From: Nemopilema nomurai
Taxonomy: Eukaryota; Cnidaria; Scyphozoa; Rhizostomeae; Rhizostomatidae
Length of the DNA: 64,000 nt
Assembly: GCA_003864495.1 (NCBI GenBank)
Contig: PEDN01001385.1
Coordinates: 1-64,000 of the forward strand
Direction of reading: 5' to 3'
The notes under the pieces were generated by a model, which worked only from the letters and a program-made list of their open reading frames with translations, was not told where the DNA came from and made no database searches. Below, one piece after another: positions 25,601 to 40,600 of this stretch. Each line of letters starts with the position of its first letter. The first letter of the stretch is position 1. The position numbers were made by a program, and so were the translations under genes.

Positions 25601-28600
25601 TATAAACATATGTCAGAATCAGCAAAATACAGCCTCAGTGATGTTTTTCCATTCAAATTTCTACAATATCAATTGGTATGGTCTAATTATTGCTTTTCAA
25701 GAAGAGAAAGGTTCGAAATTACCATCCATTTCCGCGATTTTCACTCTTTTCGAGCAAAAGGTGTCCAAAGGTTTTATGAGTGTTATAGCAAATTTCCAAA
25801 AAAATTTGATGGCAAAGCAGTAATGAGAAATTAATAATGTGTTTTCTTCAGAGATCAATGTTTTGAAATTTTAATGGAACAGGATTCCTAAAAGCAATTA
25901 CTTGGTAATGTCGCCTTACCGGTGTACATTGATAATGCCTTTGATGATGATGGATATTTGAAAGTAATATTTGATGATTAATGCGGCGGTTTCTCATTGA
26001 GCCATTCACTAACTGACCTTCTGGTGTGCATACGTTAGGCCTATCAAATAGTAGGTAAAACACATTTCAAAACATCCCAGCAAGTGATGGAGCAGCTGAT
26101 TTTGCTCTCTGCCTTGATTAAAGATTTGTAGGCGAGATCGACTAAATGCTTTGTCCTTGTAAATTTTCTCTGCATCGAGCAGCACTTTTGATGCATTAAC
26201 TGGGCTTTATTTCCCTATCAGATTTCAGCCAATTCTTTACAGATCGAATTTTGGAAGGTGTCTTCTTCATCTATCTGGCCCTTAACCTCCTTTCAATTAC
26301 GACTCATGCCTGTCTTTTTGATCACCATTCAAAAGTGTTTTTTAATAATATCAGAATAATATATACTTTAATTACTGTATCAACGATCTACTAGAATGTA
26401 TGCTTTAGTGTATCAGATCGCATGATTCACTTGCCATTTGTTCCACCATGGTCCTTATCATATCATATCATATCAATGATACTGCATTGTAGGCTTAGGA
26501 CTTGTTATAGATCATTTCTAAATATACTCTCTAAGAGCAATCGACTAAACAAGCATTGGGTCACATAAGAATGTTCTGTCTCCACAATAATTGTCCAGTT
26601 TCTGTTTGAATAAGTTCAATGATTTGGCATTTACTACATCTCTTGGAAGACGGTTGACATTAAATGTATTATGGTTGGAAACAGTTTTCGTGCAGCTCAG
26701 GTATTTTCATGTAAAATTCAATTCAGAAATGTTACTGGTTGTACAGTCAAACTTTTCTCACCTTGTTCTCCTTTCTAGAGATGTGTCCATCCGGTTGGAG
26801 GTACTTTTCTAGCAGTAACGGCGACAGATGTTACAAGTACTTTGCAGAACCAAAGTCGTGGCTAGCTGCTCGTGATTCATGTCAGAATATCGGCTCGCAA
26901 CTTGCCATCGCTGGAAACGACCAGGAGAATAGGTATGTACATGCCATCCAAATGATTGTAGATCTTCGATCAGGAAGGGTTTGGAAGTGGTCAATCTGTA
27001 AATGATGAATACCGTGTTAACGCGTTTTGGCCCTAAGCTAGGTCGACCCTTTAGCATAGTTGTTACAAGCAGAGCAAGGACGAAATTGTGAAAAATTCAG
27101 CTTCAGTTTAGTAACAAAACTTCAAGTAATAAATTGACAAAACTAATGCATTGAGAAATGATTACAAGTTCCATGGATACATTGGATACATGTAATAATA
27201 TAGACTTGTGAGCAACTGCTAAATTTTTCGTTTGCAGGTTTTCTTTATTTCGTGGTCTGAGCCTAAAAGTAAAATTTTGTCAAATTATAGTTTCATCGGA
27301 GGACTTGTAGAGTCAGCTGAAGGCAGTTGGATTGGTCTCAATGATCGACTTTCTGAATCTACTTTCGTGTGGAATTACGAAAAGACGAATCCGTATAGTT
27401 TTTCTGCCTGGGCGAGCAACGAACCGAACAACTACAACGCCAAATGCAACATTGAAAACTGTGTTGTGATGAGCGGCGCAACAGGTCAATGGGCAGATGT
27501 GATATGCAACTCATTTTATCCATTTGTGTGCCAGGGAACAAACAGAACGGGTATGTTAACCTTTTTTTCCGACGGACTTTATGTGCATTTTGCTCCATAT
27601 CCAAATGGGAACGTAAAAAACCAATTCCAACTAAATAGACTTTACTTTTATAACTGATGTCCGTTATTTTCGTAAAAATAATTTTTGACTCCATTCACAC
27701 TGCTGACGAAAAACAGAATTATTGTATTTGGTGCCGTGACCTTCAAATCTCCGAAAAGTTGTTGAGACTAACAACATTGATTGATTGACCTTTGCTTCAC
27801 ATTGATAGCCTAAATACAAGGATTACCGTTACTGAATAACTATTTTTCAGGTTCATTAAATGCTTTGTAATGTTAAATTAGTTCCAAGCTTTAGTGTTGG
27901 ATTTTATGCAAGGACCTGTGCCAATCAAGACCATATCTGTTGCTGATGATTTGATTCGCTAGGGAGGGGGAACCTGCCCAATGCGCAGCCGCAGCTTGTA
28001 CGCAACTGTGGACGTTTTCTGCTTTTGTTAGCTCACCATTTCCATACGCTGACGATGAACAGCGCACGTGGCTTGCTCCCTTCATGGCTAGTGCTGCGGC
28101 GCGGCGTTAATTAGCTCGTTAACGGAAAAACTTTTTCCTGCCCAAGCCTAAAGAGAAGCAGTACAAAGGCGTTGAAATCCAATCGGCGTTCGAAGTGAAG
28201 CAAACGCTATTATTTTATCAAGCGAAAGTTAAGCCGCTCTAAGTTAATCTTATGCGATTTTTCTTCCGTGAACATCCGATTGGAGTCTGGGTCATGTTCT
28301 GGAAAGTTTCACCAGACCAAGATTTGCATGACCTATTTTTGGTATTCACGACATCCTCATTCGCGTTTTTTTTCAGTTTCTCAAACTTTTCAATTCGCTT
28401 TGCCAAGTGCAAGAAGTGTTAACTGCAATTCGTATTTTCATTCCAAAATGCCATAAAATTTTACGTTTCTTAGTCTTATCTTGTTTCACAGAAGATTTTC
28501 TTTCTTATTAAATAAGAAGACAAGGGATTATGTCTTGCCGCTATCTCGTTGCTTTTCTGACTTGTTCTCTTGCTATGGCTTGCTATAGGACCCTCTGACT

Positions 28601-31600
28601 TTCACATGACAGAGCCAAGTAAAAATTCAGAGGCTCTTCACAGAGAGCAAGTCACTAACAAAATTATGTTCCGACCTTCTCAAGCCCTAAAGTTTTCCTT
28701 GTGGGTCCAGTCGGAGATAGAACAACACACCATTTACAGATGGCAATACAAGAACCAAACAGCTTTGGCGGTACCTTTCTATCGACTATGGCTATCCGCA
28801 ACGATGAGCTGTTACGATGGCTATCACCCTTATCTATGAAATATTTATACTTTGTAGTGAAAATCTCTCTTGAATTGCGCTAATTAAGCAGCAAAAGTTA
28901 CTTGCACACAACATTGATTATGTTTATCAATCGCTGGTTGTACGCCTGCCTCTGGCTGTGACGTAGGTATAGAGCCGTTCTCATATTGAATGACAATTCT
29001 TTCCATCAAAAATATTTCTATCATCATTCCTTCTATCGGCGATGAATTCTTTCTAGTTGAAGTTGAGTTTGAAAAGTCATGCAGACGTTGCTATCAATAG
29101 AAAGTCTAGCTACATGACAGATCATTCATTGGAAATGCGATGTGACGGGCTTCTTATTTCATAAGGAAATGTTATAATTTCACGCAAAACTTCATGAGAA
29201 AGCGCTGCATACTGGGAATGATGCGCATCAAATATTAATGCATATCCGCGCTTATAAATTAGGTTGCAAACTAGATGTCGATAGAATATTTGAAGGTTTC
29301 TGTGTGTCTGGAAAGTCAATTGGCAGGTTGGTAAGCCATATTGATGTCTTAAGAGAAGGCAACGAGAAAGTCGTCAAGGTACGACCCAGTTGAGAAAGAA
29401 CTTGGCAGCCTACCCTCCAATGCGCAGCAGCAAGAGTCAACGGAGATAGCTGATGAGTGCCGTATTGTCGCACATCGATACAGGTGCGTTCAATCGATGC
29501 GTTTCACTTCTGTTTCCATACCCGTTTTCTTCTTCTCTTCGATGCCGATTTGACTATTTCTTGAATTACTTCGATAACTTTTAAAGGTTATTTTCCAAAA
29601 GCTACTTAATTTAGAATTTTTTTGCAGCAAGTTGATGGCTCTCCTTGAATATCAAAGACGTCTGAAGACAATAAAGCTGAGGTTAGTATTTTGTAAGCCT
29701 GCGCTTTTAACTAGATTATTTACAATGTGTCTATAAAGGCATCGCGCGAGATTTTATGACTTTTTGAGGCAAACACCATGCTTTGACAATCGAAACAAGA
29801 TCCAGTATTCAGTCAACTAATACTAAATTTGGTGCTCTCTTGGCGAGCCTCATACAACATCCGTGGTATTGCGAGGTAAAATTTGATTAACTGTCCTTCC
29901 ACTGACCTGGGCTCTCTTTCATGCAGCAGTTTTCTAGTCACACAACGTGCTCAAAGCCAAAGATTGGCATACATGTCGAAAAATTCCTTTAGGAAATGAG
30001 ACTAAAGCAACAACTAAAAATTTTGAAGAAGCCTTACATGGTCAGCTAAAAGCCTGAAATGAGCACGTAGTGCGTACAGCAAATCATTTCGCTCTTGCCT
30101 TCAACTGGAGCAATTTTTATGTTTTGGTGCAGTTGAATTTATCTTTTTGTAACTTTCACACGCAACTCTGTGCCAACTGAAATCTTCCCCTATTGCTTAA
30201 ACGGATCCTAGAGGCGATTTTTTCGAGTTGGCATGCCTGGTGGGTTTTCTTTGCGTAATTCATGTTTTAAAACAAGAAGGCTGTTTCTATGATGACTCCT
30301 CTGGAAGAGGGAACCTTTAGTTTTCTGTTTAACATTATCCTCGAAATGAAACCTTCATTTATTGTTTACGTTTAATTTGATTTTCTTTATTGAATGTAGA
30401 ATCAGGTTCATCAGATTCACCAGAACTGGTCATTGAGGTCAGCATCAAAATGGCTCAAACTTAGTTCCTAACTTGTGGGAATTGACCCTTTTTGTATCAT
30501 AGGAATTTTCATTTCTGTTCTTTTCTCAGCTTTGATTTTGATTCTGTGACCTTCAAACCCACTATTTTGCCTTTTAAACGCTTTCCTTACACAACTTTCA
30601 TTTCGCTTTATTTCGCTTTCATCTTCCTTCTTTAGAGTTTTTTGACTCCTCTGATTTTACAATAAAAGGTTTATCGTAGTAAGAAGTATCTGCATATTGA
30701 CAGCTTTTATGCATATTTATCTTTTGGCAATTCTTCCCTTCAACCGAGATTTTTAATTTGGCCTGCGGTCATGTCATAAAGACCTTGCTGCATAGTCAAA
30801 GGTTCCTTTTTCTTTATGTTTAGTGTTCGGAGACTCGCCCGGGTGGTACATATTTGTGCAGCTATACCAACTGCAATCCTAGTCAGCAAACACTTTCATT
30901 TGCTTACTGAAAAAGAAGCATGACTTTAATATCACACTTTGATTTTTGATCATTTGATCGGAAAGTGTGACGTGATAGTAAAGTTGTTTATTAAGCTCAA
31001 GTAGTAGTCTGTCAAAGTTTTGACTTGAACATCGAATTTCGGTTTGCTCTTTGTAATACGAAGTCGTACAACAACATGGTATAATATGGTGAGTTTGATT
31101 TTGGCGCTCTCTTTGAAATCCCTTCAAAGGAAAAAAATTGATTTTGGCTTTATTCAATTGCAGGCGATGATTAGGTTTAATATATTCAAAGCAGGCTTTA
31201 ATGACCATTTTGAAACAGCAATATTTGCAGCTGCAATTTCGGAAATGATCTCTGAGAGTCCACGACTTAGTTTTTAGAAATACATGTGGCGACCGTTCTT
31301 GCCTCTTTAGGAACAGAAATATATTTGTCGATGCACTTTTTTCTGACTTTTTGCTTTTATTTGTTAAGTTGGCCCTGTATAATAATGGGGTTGAGCCGTA
31401 ATGTACTGTTGGGATTGAGTTATACTTTACAATTGTTTGAGTGATTGGTTTTATTACCACTACTTCCTATTGTTAAAATATCATCGCAACGAGGGTTGGT
31501 ATTTTTAGAAATATTGGAAGCTTTGAATGAGGGGCGAATAATACAATTTGGTGATATGTTCATTGGTAAGGACGTCTTTGTTTTCTCCTGCTAGTGTTTC

Positions 31601-34600
31601 CACTTTTGCTGAAGGCAAACTCTTAGATTAACCTTTTAATACTTCCTAAAAGATATCAAGCATAAAACATCGAGGAGCATCTGTTGGGACTTTGCGCATT
31701 GAAGCCAAAATATGCTTTCAGCTTATAGTTAATGTATTATCGTACCTAGACGTATCCAATATCCAATCAAGTTTCTTTACATGAGCTAGACAATAATTTG
31801 TTTGCAGCTTCATTCTGAGACTAGAGAATAAAGTAAGATTATTGATAGTGTAGTTTCTATTGAAATACAAGTTTAGAATCTGAGTTTGTGAACTAGAAGA
31901 AGATTGATCTTGATCCAATCTTACTGCACCAGAAAGGTTGAAGGAGTGCTTAAGGAATGAATAATTAATGTTAGATGTAAGCTGCCTTAAAACTGTCTTT
32001 TCATACTTTCTTCAGACTCGTTACATTATAAGAAAGCCTTCCTAGCATCTATGCCGGTCGTATCGTTTAATTTACATAGAGCTACCCTTAGACTCGCAAT
32101 TCGAGAAAGACTCTTCAATCAACAATAAATGATAAACCAAAAAAAGTCAACTTTAGAGAAAGAAAGTGCCATACAGGCTATGGTTAATTTGCAGTGTTTG
32201 ATGGCAAAGATTATAAATGCGATTTTGATAGGGTCAGATGTGGTGAGAGGGAACTTTTAGTAACTTTCATTACCTTCATAAGCGCAATCACAGTCACAAG
32301 TTGCAAAATAAAATTACAGGTTAAAACGAAAGATAAAATCAACTTGTGTCTGTTTTGCAACGTTTGCTTGCTTTTATGAGGCCAGGGATTGGAAGAAAGT
32401 AGACTTTGAGAACTGTTCTGGACATAACCTTTTTTCCTCATTTATTATCAGAATCACCGTAGTTTAGGGAGGATCTTTTTAAATTGGATTCATATCTGGA
32501 GCTCCCCTTATCATATCTGTTCTGGAAATAATTTTAGAGTAAAATCTGTAAGTGGCCTACATATTTCCATTAAAAAAGCGCTGAAAGTGTTTGAACATAT
32601 GCCAGGTCTTGATAAACAGGAGACATTTTGAGAAAAAATTTGTTCTCGTACATTGAAGTGAATGGAAGTGCTAAATGCAGCAAAATGTTGAGAACGTTAA
32701 TCATTTCTAAAGTTATTCGATGAAAGGATTTCGTTATTACTGAGAATCGTTCGTTTACTTTTGCTTGTTTTGTCTGAATATTCAATGAAGCGCAAAGTAA
32801 ACTAGAAAAGATGGCTTAGCTGAGTAGTTGAACGTAGCCGAAACACTACTTTTGATCATCAGCAAAAACCAACAACAGTAGGTGTTCCGTATCATGATCC
32901 TTGAGGAGACCCGTCCTTTTCTGGTTCAGTTATTCATAACCACTTATTTGCCCTGCTGAATAATTGTCAACGAAAAAGTCAATAGGAAAGTAATTGGACT
33001 TGGTTTTACTTTCAAACAAATGCAACCATGAAGGATTAGTGGCCAGCAGTATTCTGGTCTGATGTTATGATGAACAGTATATAGCCGTGACGTATCTTTT
33101 AGTCTATTGTATCTGCAGTAAGCATTTCCATTGCATCACAATTGGTGGCTAGAAATATTACTGCTTGTGCTGCAACTGTTCCTAGCTCATCCAGTAATTA
33201 ACATTTCGCCATTTTGGCATGACAGTATTCTCTTCCATTCTGTCGCTGTTTTTGTCTACACAATCCTCAAATATTTCGTCAATACAGCTGTAAGCTCGCT
33301 CTGTCATTCCAATTCGGGTGCATTTATTTTGTCTATATTGCTTATCATGTGTGTCTCCATGTCGGATACTTGGATGCCTTTTTATGAAACTGCTGCTTTT
33401 CAAGACCGTTCCTGCTTTAACTCATAAACTGATCGATTAAATGGCATGTTTACATCTTATGATGAGAGCGAACGTCTATGAAAATTCCTCATGATTACAC
33501 CAACTGTGTCCTACGGCTTCCAGTGAAGTAGCTGATGAGCGAGGGCTAGGTCGCCACGTCATTTGTTTGGGTGAAACACTGCCGGCTTGAGGTCGTCTTG
33601 AAAGAAGATCAAAAGTTTAACTGAAAAATTGCAGCTTTTTGATTGAATATTGCGTCATCTCCAGTTTGCTTCGGTATCTGGTAAGTATTGCTGGGCAATA
33701 ATCAATGGCTGTTATTGTTTCATCGGTGGCCTTTGTTTATCGAAGTACACCTGACGCCGCTAGTGAAGGTGACTGCTGCTAGTGAAGGTGGCTGTTTCTT
33801 GTAAAGGTGACTGCTGCTAATGAAGGTGGCTGCGCTAGTGAAGGTGGCTGCTGCTAGTGAAGGTTGTTGTTTCTTGTAAAGGTGACTGCTGCTAGTAAAG
33901 GTGGCTGGCGCTAATGAAGGTGACTGTCGCTTCTCTTTAATTTTCTATAGCTTTATCTTCTCGAAGTCTCTCCAGAATCACAAACACAATTATTCGTAGC
34001 TATGGTATCCCGTATCATTGCTAGGAACTAGTTGAGAAAAAACCTGCTTTTAAATATTCTTGAAATTAGTACTAGTGTGGAACAGGATGAAATTAATTTG
34101 TATTGTCAACTTACACTGAGTATTTGGATTTTGGGAAGTGCAGCTTGTTAATGAATTTGATGATGCGGACGACGACAAATAAAAAGTCCATGTTGTAATC
34201 GACAAAAACTTTATTGTAAGAGACACATCCAATTATATAACGACATAACCAGGGAAAATCCATAAGAAGACGCTAGCCAATAGGCATGTCCGTGTTACGA
34301 CAGTGTCGTTCATATAATTGGATGTGTCTCTTACAATAAAGTTTTTGTCGATTACAACATGGACTTTTATTTGTCGTCGTCCTCATCATTAAATTCATTA
34401 CAATGAGTAGTATTCACATGCAGAAATTTATCAATATGTTCTTTTGACACATCAAGAGCTCTCTAGGAGCGTTTTGATGAATTGCCTAGCCAATAGTTAA
34501 TTAATTAATTCAAGCCCATACCTGGCTCAAAGGCTTGCGACACTATAAAAGACTTTGTTTGGCAGCTGTTTTATTTGACCGAGATCTGAACAACCTTTAA

Positions 34601-37600
34601 CCCGGTATTAAAAACAAAACTCTGTTCTTTGTGGCATTGAGGCTTACATGAATGCCATCTGTTTATACCCAACGACCAGGAATCGAAGTTTAATTGCTCC
34701 CGAAGTGCTCATAGCTCAGTACTGATCAGCTTAGGCCTGTTTACACAAAGTGGGTCAGCCCACATTAGTAAGTGTGAGTGTGATCTGCCTGTTCTTGATG
34801 ATTCTATGCAAATTTATCCTTGCGTTTACCTGAATATTGGGCCAGCCCACAGAGGTGAGATCCGTGAGAAACGCCAATGGCATCCGTGTCAGATGGGATA
34901 AAAGTTATTCATGTAAACAACATCACGTTGGCTGGCTCTCGTAAGTGAGTTGGAAAATGTGCAAGCAATTTGGGAGCCAGTTCATGTTTTCATCATTGTT
35001 CTCATCATTGCAACAATGCTGAAAATTCGGCCGCAATGCAAAAGAAAGGAATATCAAATGAAAAGGGAGTAAATTCCCGAAGTGTGAGCAGTTTGAGTGG
35101 AAAAAATGAAATTTTCCCTGATATCATAATGTGTCTTAAAGCGTGCAAGGTGCAAATAGAGTTTAAAGGTCTCGATTTCGACGAAGACGTGTCAACCAAA
35201 GTAGAATGGGATGGAACTCGCATTTCTTTAGCGTTTTCTGTTTACTGTATCGTTGGTAGGCAGCGATACAGTAAACAGAAACATTTACTCAGCGGTAGAG
35301 CACTTGGCGTACAAAGCCAAGGGTCGTGAGTTCGAGTCCCGCTCGGGTTGGTTTTTTTCGCACTCTTTATGATTGTTCACAGTTTATTACGCCCGCTCGA
35401 CCTTTACCGCGGCAGAAAAAGACGGGTCGTTACAATAGTCAATGTCCTCTGTACAACTGAAGGTCTTTTTAGAGAAAAAAAATGGCTTTTGCTTTCTGTT
35501 GAATCAACTCAACAACCGGCCGATTAAGCCTTTACCGGTGGATTGGTTGGCAGAACTCAAGTACTGTCTTAAGTTCTAAGTATACTCTTCAAAGTATATA
35601 TCTTGGTTAGTTTCCCTTTAACATCCGTGGTGGCTCGTGTATTTGCAAAATCTATCAAGAAGAGCTAGGTTTTCTATTTAAGTAAAAGCAAGATCAGTTT
35701 TCGTGGAAATGAAGGTCTGTTTGTAAGCCGAATCGGTTAGGCACGGAGGGCTCATGCACAATACTCGTAATGCATTTCATCAAAAGCTCCAGCTAAGTTT
35801 GCAGCCAAATGCCCACCTCGTTTATTTTCCTTGTTTGGTCACTCGATATTTGATTGTTCAAAGTTTGCCAATGGTCCGCCTCAATATTTTGTCCTGCCAA
35901 GTGTTTGATTTATAAGACCCTTCAGTGAGCTGTATTATTTTAGATTTCAATTGCTGCACTATCAGATGGATTGAATGGAATAACAAATGTTGTCTTTTTG
36001 AGGAATGCTTTTACCTGGCCATCACACAAAAGGGCTTCAGCTAAGCAAAAAAGCAAAACCTCGAAAACCGTTTAGTTATATTGGAAAAGCTTTAAAAAAT
36101 GGAAAACTGCTGTAACATCAGGTGTCAAAAGTCATGCCAAATCAAAAAACTGCAATTGAGTTACTATTTGTGTATTGAGACAACAGAGGAGCAACCATAA
36201 AATTCAAGTCGATCTGAGGTATTGAAAGGAGAAAAAAGTATTGAGAGCTTCGATGAAGTAACCTGTTCACAAAATCGAAAAACCTTCTCTTCTTGACTTT
36301 GAATGCTTTCGAACTTTTCTCTCGACTTCTTCATTCTTTCCCAGAACTGTCGAATAGCAATTGGAAAATTGCTGTCGAAATGAAGTTCAGTAATGCTGTA
36401 GCACATGTTAGTTGTCATTTATGTCATAACAAGAATTTATCAACAGACTTGCAGCAACGAAAGGAGCAGCATAGGTCAACCTTGCATTTCCAACTGTTGT
36501 TTGTGGGCTCCATGGTTGCTAGCTTAAAGTGCTTTCAAATTCCTAATCAATAGATATCGCACCTATCTTATCTTCGATACAAAAGCATCAATCATCTATC
36601 AGGTTTTATAAATCTCGTTGTTTTTTAACAAACAAGATCTGCTTTTCAATCACGTGGCATAAATAATGCAATGTGATTGCTTCGTTAAGCTGTCAAAAAA
36701 TCTCATTTGAGTTGTCTTAATATAAATGTTGGCAGTCAGCATAAGAAAGCAAGGGTTTTCAGATCCTTATTAGCTCAGACTTTCATCATGCGATTATTGG
36801 TACGTATTTTAAGCATAAAAGCATTGCTCTAAGTTCTAATATTGCCTCTTCGTACGGGCTTTTGCCTTTTAATTTTTTTTCTGTTTGCTAATGAAGTATA
36901 ATTTTCAAGGTGTTTGGAAATTTTAAGTCTAACTTATTTAAGTCCTGCAGGTTGTATGACAGATTCAGTAATCTGTCGTTAAAGGAAGGTACCTCCTCGT
37001 TTGCTTAAGAATATATGTTTGACAAGGACTTGCGTTTTCTTTTATAGACGACACAAAGTGTGCAAATATATTAAATTGGTTTGCCCTTTCCTGTTTGTTT
37101 TTTTTTCTGGGAAAATTGAGTTTCTTTCAGTTCGTGACACAAAACTCTGCTGATAGTTGTTTTCGAGGCTTTGCAAATTCACATTTGCGTCCTCGGCTCT
37201 ACGTTTGACGTACGAAAGTCTCTTAACGCAAATGTTTCAGTGATCGAAAGTTGCCACATTGTAAAGGTAAGATTGTTTTACTTGTTTTGTTTAGGCGTGT
37301 TCTTTAAAGGAGATACCATCTTGTTCAAGCTTCGAAACTGCCTACAACAATGTTACTCGAGAAGTCACCGTGAGACTTTGCTAGCATGAATCGCTTGTTT
37401 AAATGTCTTCTTCCTTTTTATGTGAAACTGGTTTATGACAAACACGCCAGTCAAGACTCAAAGTTGTCAATGCCTTTTTATTATACTTAGTTCATGCAAC
37501 AACTATTACCCCACCGCGAATTCAACGACACCTGAACATCATCGTTGTTAAAAAAGATTGATGCTTTTTCGGTTTACCTAAGCGGTAAGGATCCACAAGA

Positions 37601-40600
37601 AAGGTCTTATCTGAACAAAGAAGAACAGACCTAAGAATTTACACAAAACATAGTGCGCCAGGTTTTTGAACAACTGCATGATTGCACCAATAGTAAAAGA
37701 CGGATGACAGCCTTTCGAAATTTAAAGGGGACAGTTGTTTCTTTGGTATTTTTTAGAATATAGCATCACGCACCTCTGTGCAACTATGCCGCAAAGGTTT
37801 ACGTGGAAAGCTATAAGGCAAACTGTAGGGCGTGCTTGTTATATTCGCTTGAGCTGAATACGTTACAGGTGCTCTGGTAAAGCTCAATTGTTTAGCCTTG
37901 CTTGATAAGACACCACATATCTTTGCTCATCATGCAGAAATGGCTCATTCAATAGTCAGAATCAGACAAAATTTTCGTAAGAAGAGAATCGCGTTAGAAA
38001 TCTGATGGCAGGGGCTTTGTTGCCGGTGAACCGTACACCCATCAATTATTGATTCAAATTACTTGGATTATCATCTTCAACTTAAATAAGACGAAGGACA
38101 GGACATTTGCTCGTCATAGCTTACCACATCATATTTTTACAAAGACCAACTCGATTTATGTCTGCAAAAGGTATGTGCTTTAGATGCCTTCGTGCGAATC
38201 GTCGCCTTTTCAATGAATAAATCTAGCGTGCTTTAGTCTGGCTATGTCTTAGATTAGTTTGTTTACGCAAATACCTTGTTTCTCTTCGGTCTTTTGCCTT
38301 AATATCATTTTTTGTGTCAGCATTTGATGATTTGATATTTACATCTATTTTCAAAAACTTTCCAATGGCTAATTCTTCAACTATTTGCTATCTGCTCAGT
38401 TTTTTCATTTTAAATCTTCCAAACTATTGTATAACCAATATTAACGCTTATTTTATGTCGGCCTGTTTGACAAAATTTGCAAATTTATCTGTTCATTTTT
38501 TCTCATTTGCAGTTATCTATTGTTTATTCATCCTAACTTAATATATCAATGTAATATAATTACTAGATATTCTGTATATTTGACAAAGGTTCTAGATATT
38601 GTCTCTGTTTTAGTGGAAGAACGGTAAAACGCGAAGCGAAACCTTATTTCCACCACTCGCTTTCTTTTCTACCTGATATGTGACTGTTTTCCAGTTATAG
38701 TCGTTCAAATGTCTTCAAGGTTTAGGGTTTAAGAACGACATATGTATTGAAAACTTTGATTGCTTTTCTTTCAAATCCAATTTCCTTTTTTGAAAGAGAA
38801 AGAAAGGGCGAAAAAGCTCTTTTATTTTTGTTCCTACTGCAGAATAAACGCCATTGAATTCGATCTTCATTTCTCCTGTTTCTTGCGCTTGTCGCTTTCG
38901 ATAGATTCTTCTCGTTATCACTAATCTTGCTCCATTCCCGTCTTTTACTTGGAAAGCTAACATAAATTTCCGTAGCGGTGATTTGAGGACGGCTCTGATT
39001 GGCATCGGGTGGAAAAGCTGTGACATGAGAGTTAGGAAGGAGCAATGGAAGAGAATAGGCCAAAATTCGGGATAGGCGGGCTGTATTGTAGTTTCTCGTA
39101 GGAACGAATGCCTAATACATGATAACAGCACTGCTTGTACATGCGATGTAATGCGTTGACATGTTTAGAATTTTTTAGAATTACCATAGCACTAGGCAAA
39201 GCTTATGCTGGTTATTGCAGGTTTCAGAACGGTCTGGTGTCAATTGAGTATTTGGGTAGGGAAGTGGAGTTAAATTGGAAAGGAGATGCTATTGTCCTCT
39301 GATATATGCATAAGTCTCTTGGCAATTTAATATATCTTTAGAAGACGATGTATCACATGATTTGATTTCTAACCTTAAATTATCGTTAATTTAAGGGAAA
39401 TGTCTCAAAGTGGACTTTAGAAAGCAGACAACCAGAAGAAAGGTATGAAGATGATGAGGCAATTTTTTGACAAGAAGTTAATCTTGATGTCAAAGCAACG
39501 TGAAGCATAAGAGAGATTCACGCATTCAAACAGCTGTTTTGTAATCCGCCAGTAATTCAGAAGTCGATGAAAAAATTCGACAGTGTTATCCAAGATTGGT
39601 ATTCGACGGAGTTTCTCGATACAGCTGAACCAGGCGACTGAAATCAAAGCAGTCTGCCACTAAGTGATATCTACACAATTCGGTAACATGGACAAAGAAA
39701 CCCAGTCACAGGTTTTCTACTGGAGCCTTATCATCATGGACATTTTGACATTTCTTCTGAACGGAGTTACGTGCATAATGTTTATCCGATATCGCAAAAG
39801 GCTGCTTGCGAACACTCACAACAGAATCCTCTTTTCGATGGCCTTAGCAGACGCGTTTGTCGGTGTTTTTGGCACGTCGCTCGGTGTCCTGCTGCTTCTT
39901 AAACAGGAATCAATCTACTACAAAGTTTTGGAAACATCCCAATGTTCAGCTCTCCTGTTCGTATCCGTATTGTCACTGGCTCTGCTTACTCTGGACAGGC
40001 TCGTAGCTCTGAAGAGGCCCTTCCGCTACAGTTCTCCGCAATATCGCCGGCTAGTGACAAGACTGCTCGTCATCTTCTGGGTCGTGCCTCTTGTCATCTC
40101 CACGGAGCAAATCATCATTTTCGTATATGTGTCAAGCAAAGATGAACTCGTTGTCCGGAGTATTTTCTTCTCCGCCTTCTTTCTGCTTGCTGCGTTGATT
40201 CTTGTTTTCAGCAATGGATATCTTGTTGCTAGTATCAAGAAGCATTTCTCCCTCGTTCGGAATAGACTCTCGACTCACTTCGCCACAAGGCCTGAGATTA
40301 TCGAGCCATCCAGCCACAATGATCTAAAGGGAGTAGGAATGCCCATGGCTCTGCAACAACAACAACAACAACAGCAGCAACAACAGCAACCACAACAGGA
40401 ACCACAACAGCAACCACAACAGAATTGTAAGCAATCTATTTCATCGACCAGCGATGGTCAGATGGGCAATCCATCTGTAGCGTCCCTCAAAAGTGTTCGT
40501 AGAACGGAGCTGAAGCAGACGTCGTTGTTCTGCATATTGATTGTGACGTTATTTCTTCTGTTCTGGCTGCCGCTCGCCGCCTATCGAACGTGCTACGTAG

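Noticed and set aside
30879..31460. 193-codon open frame on the minus strand
   Set aside because: It is long for this window, but the translation has no recognisable domain, is Lys/Phe/Cys-rich as expected from AT-rich DNA, and shows no splice or promoter context.
33131..33427. Hydrophobic 98-codon frame that looks like a membrane protein
   Set aside because: It has no ATG at its start, and it is the antisense of an equally open polar frame; neither has identifiable motifs.
37130..37388. Cys-rich open segment with apparent donor at 37267 and acceptor at 37294, preceded by a short ATG exon near 36788
   Set aside because: The implied intron would be only 28 nt, too short for animal splicing, and the hydrophobic upstream part begins after a stop without a usable acceptor.
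38715..39131. 138-codon minus-strand frame upstream of the GPCR
   Set aside because: No motif recognised; two minus-strand frames overlap here, and basic low-complexity composition suggests non-coding sequence.
39664..39687. GTG-initiated extension of the GPCR by eight residues
   Set aside because: Nuclear genes start at ATG; the first ATG at 39688 gives a normal receptor N-terminus.
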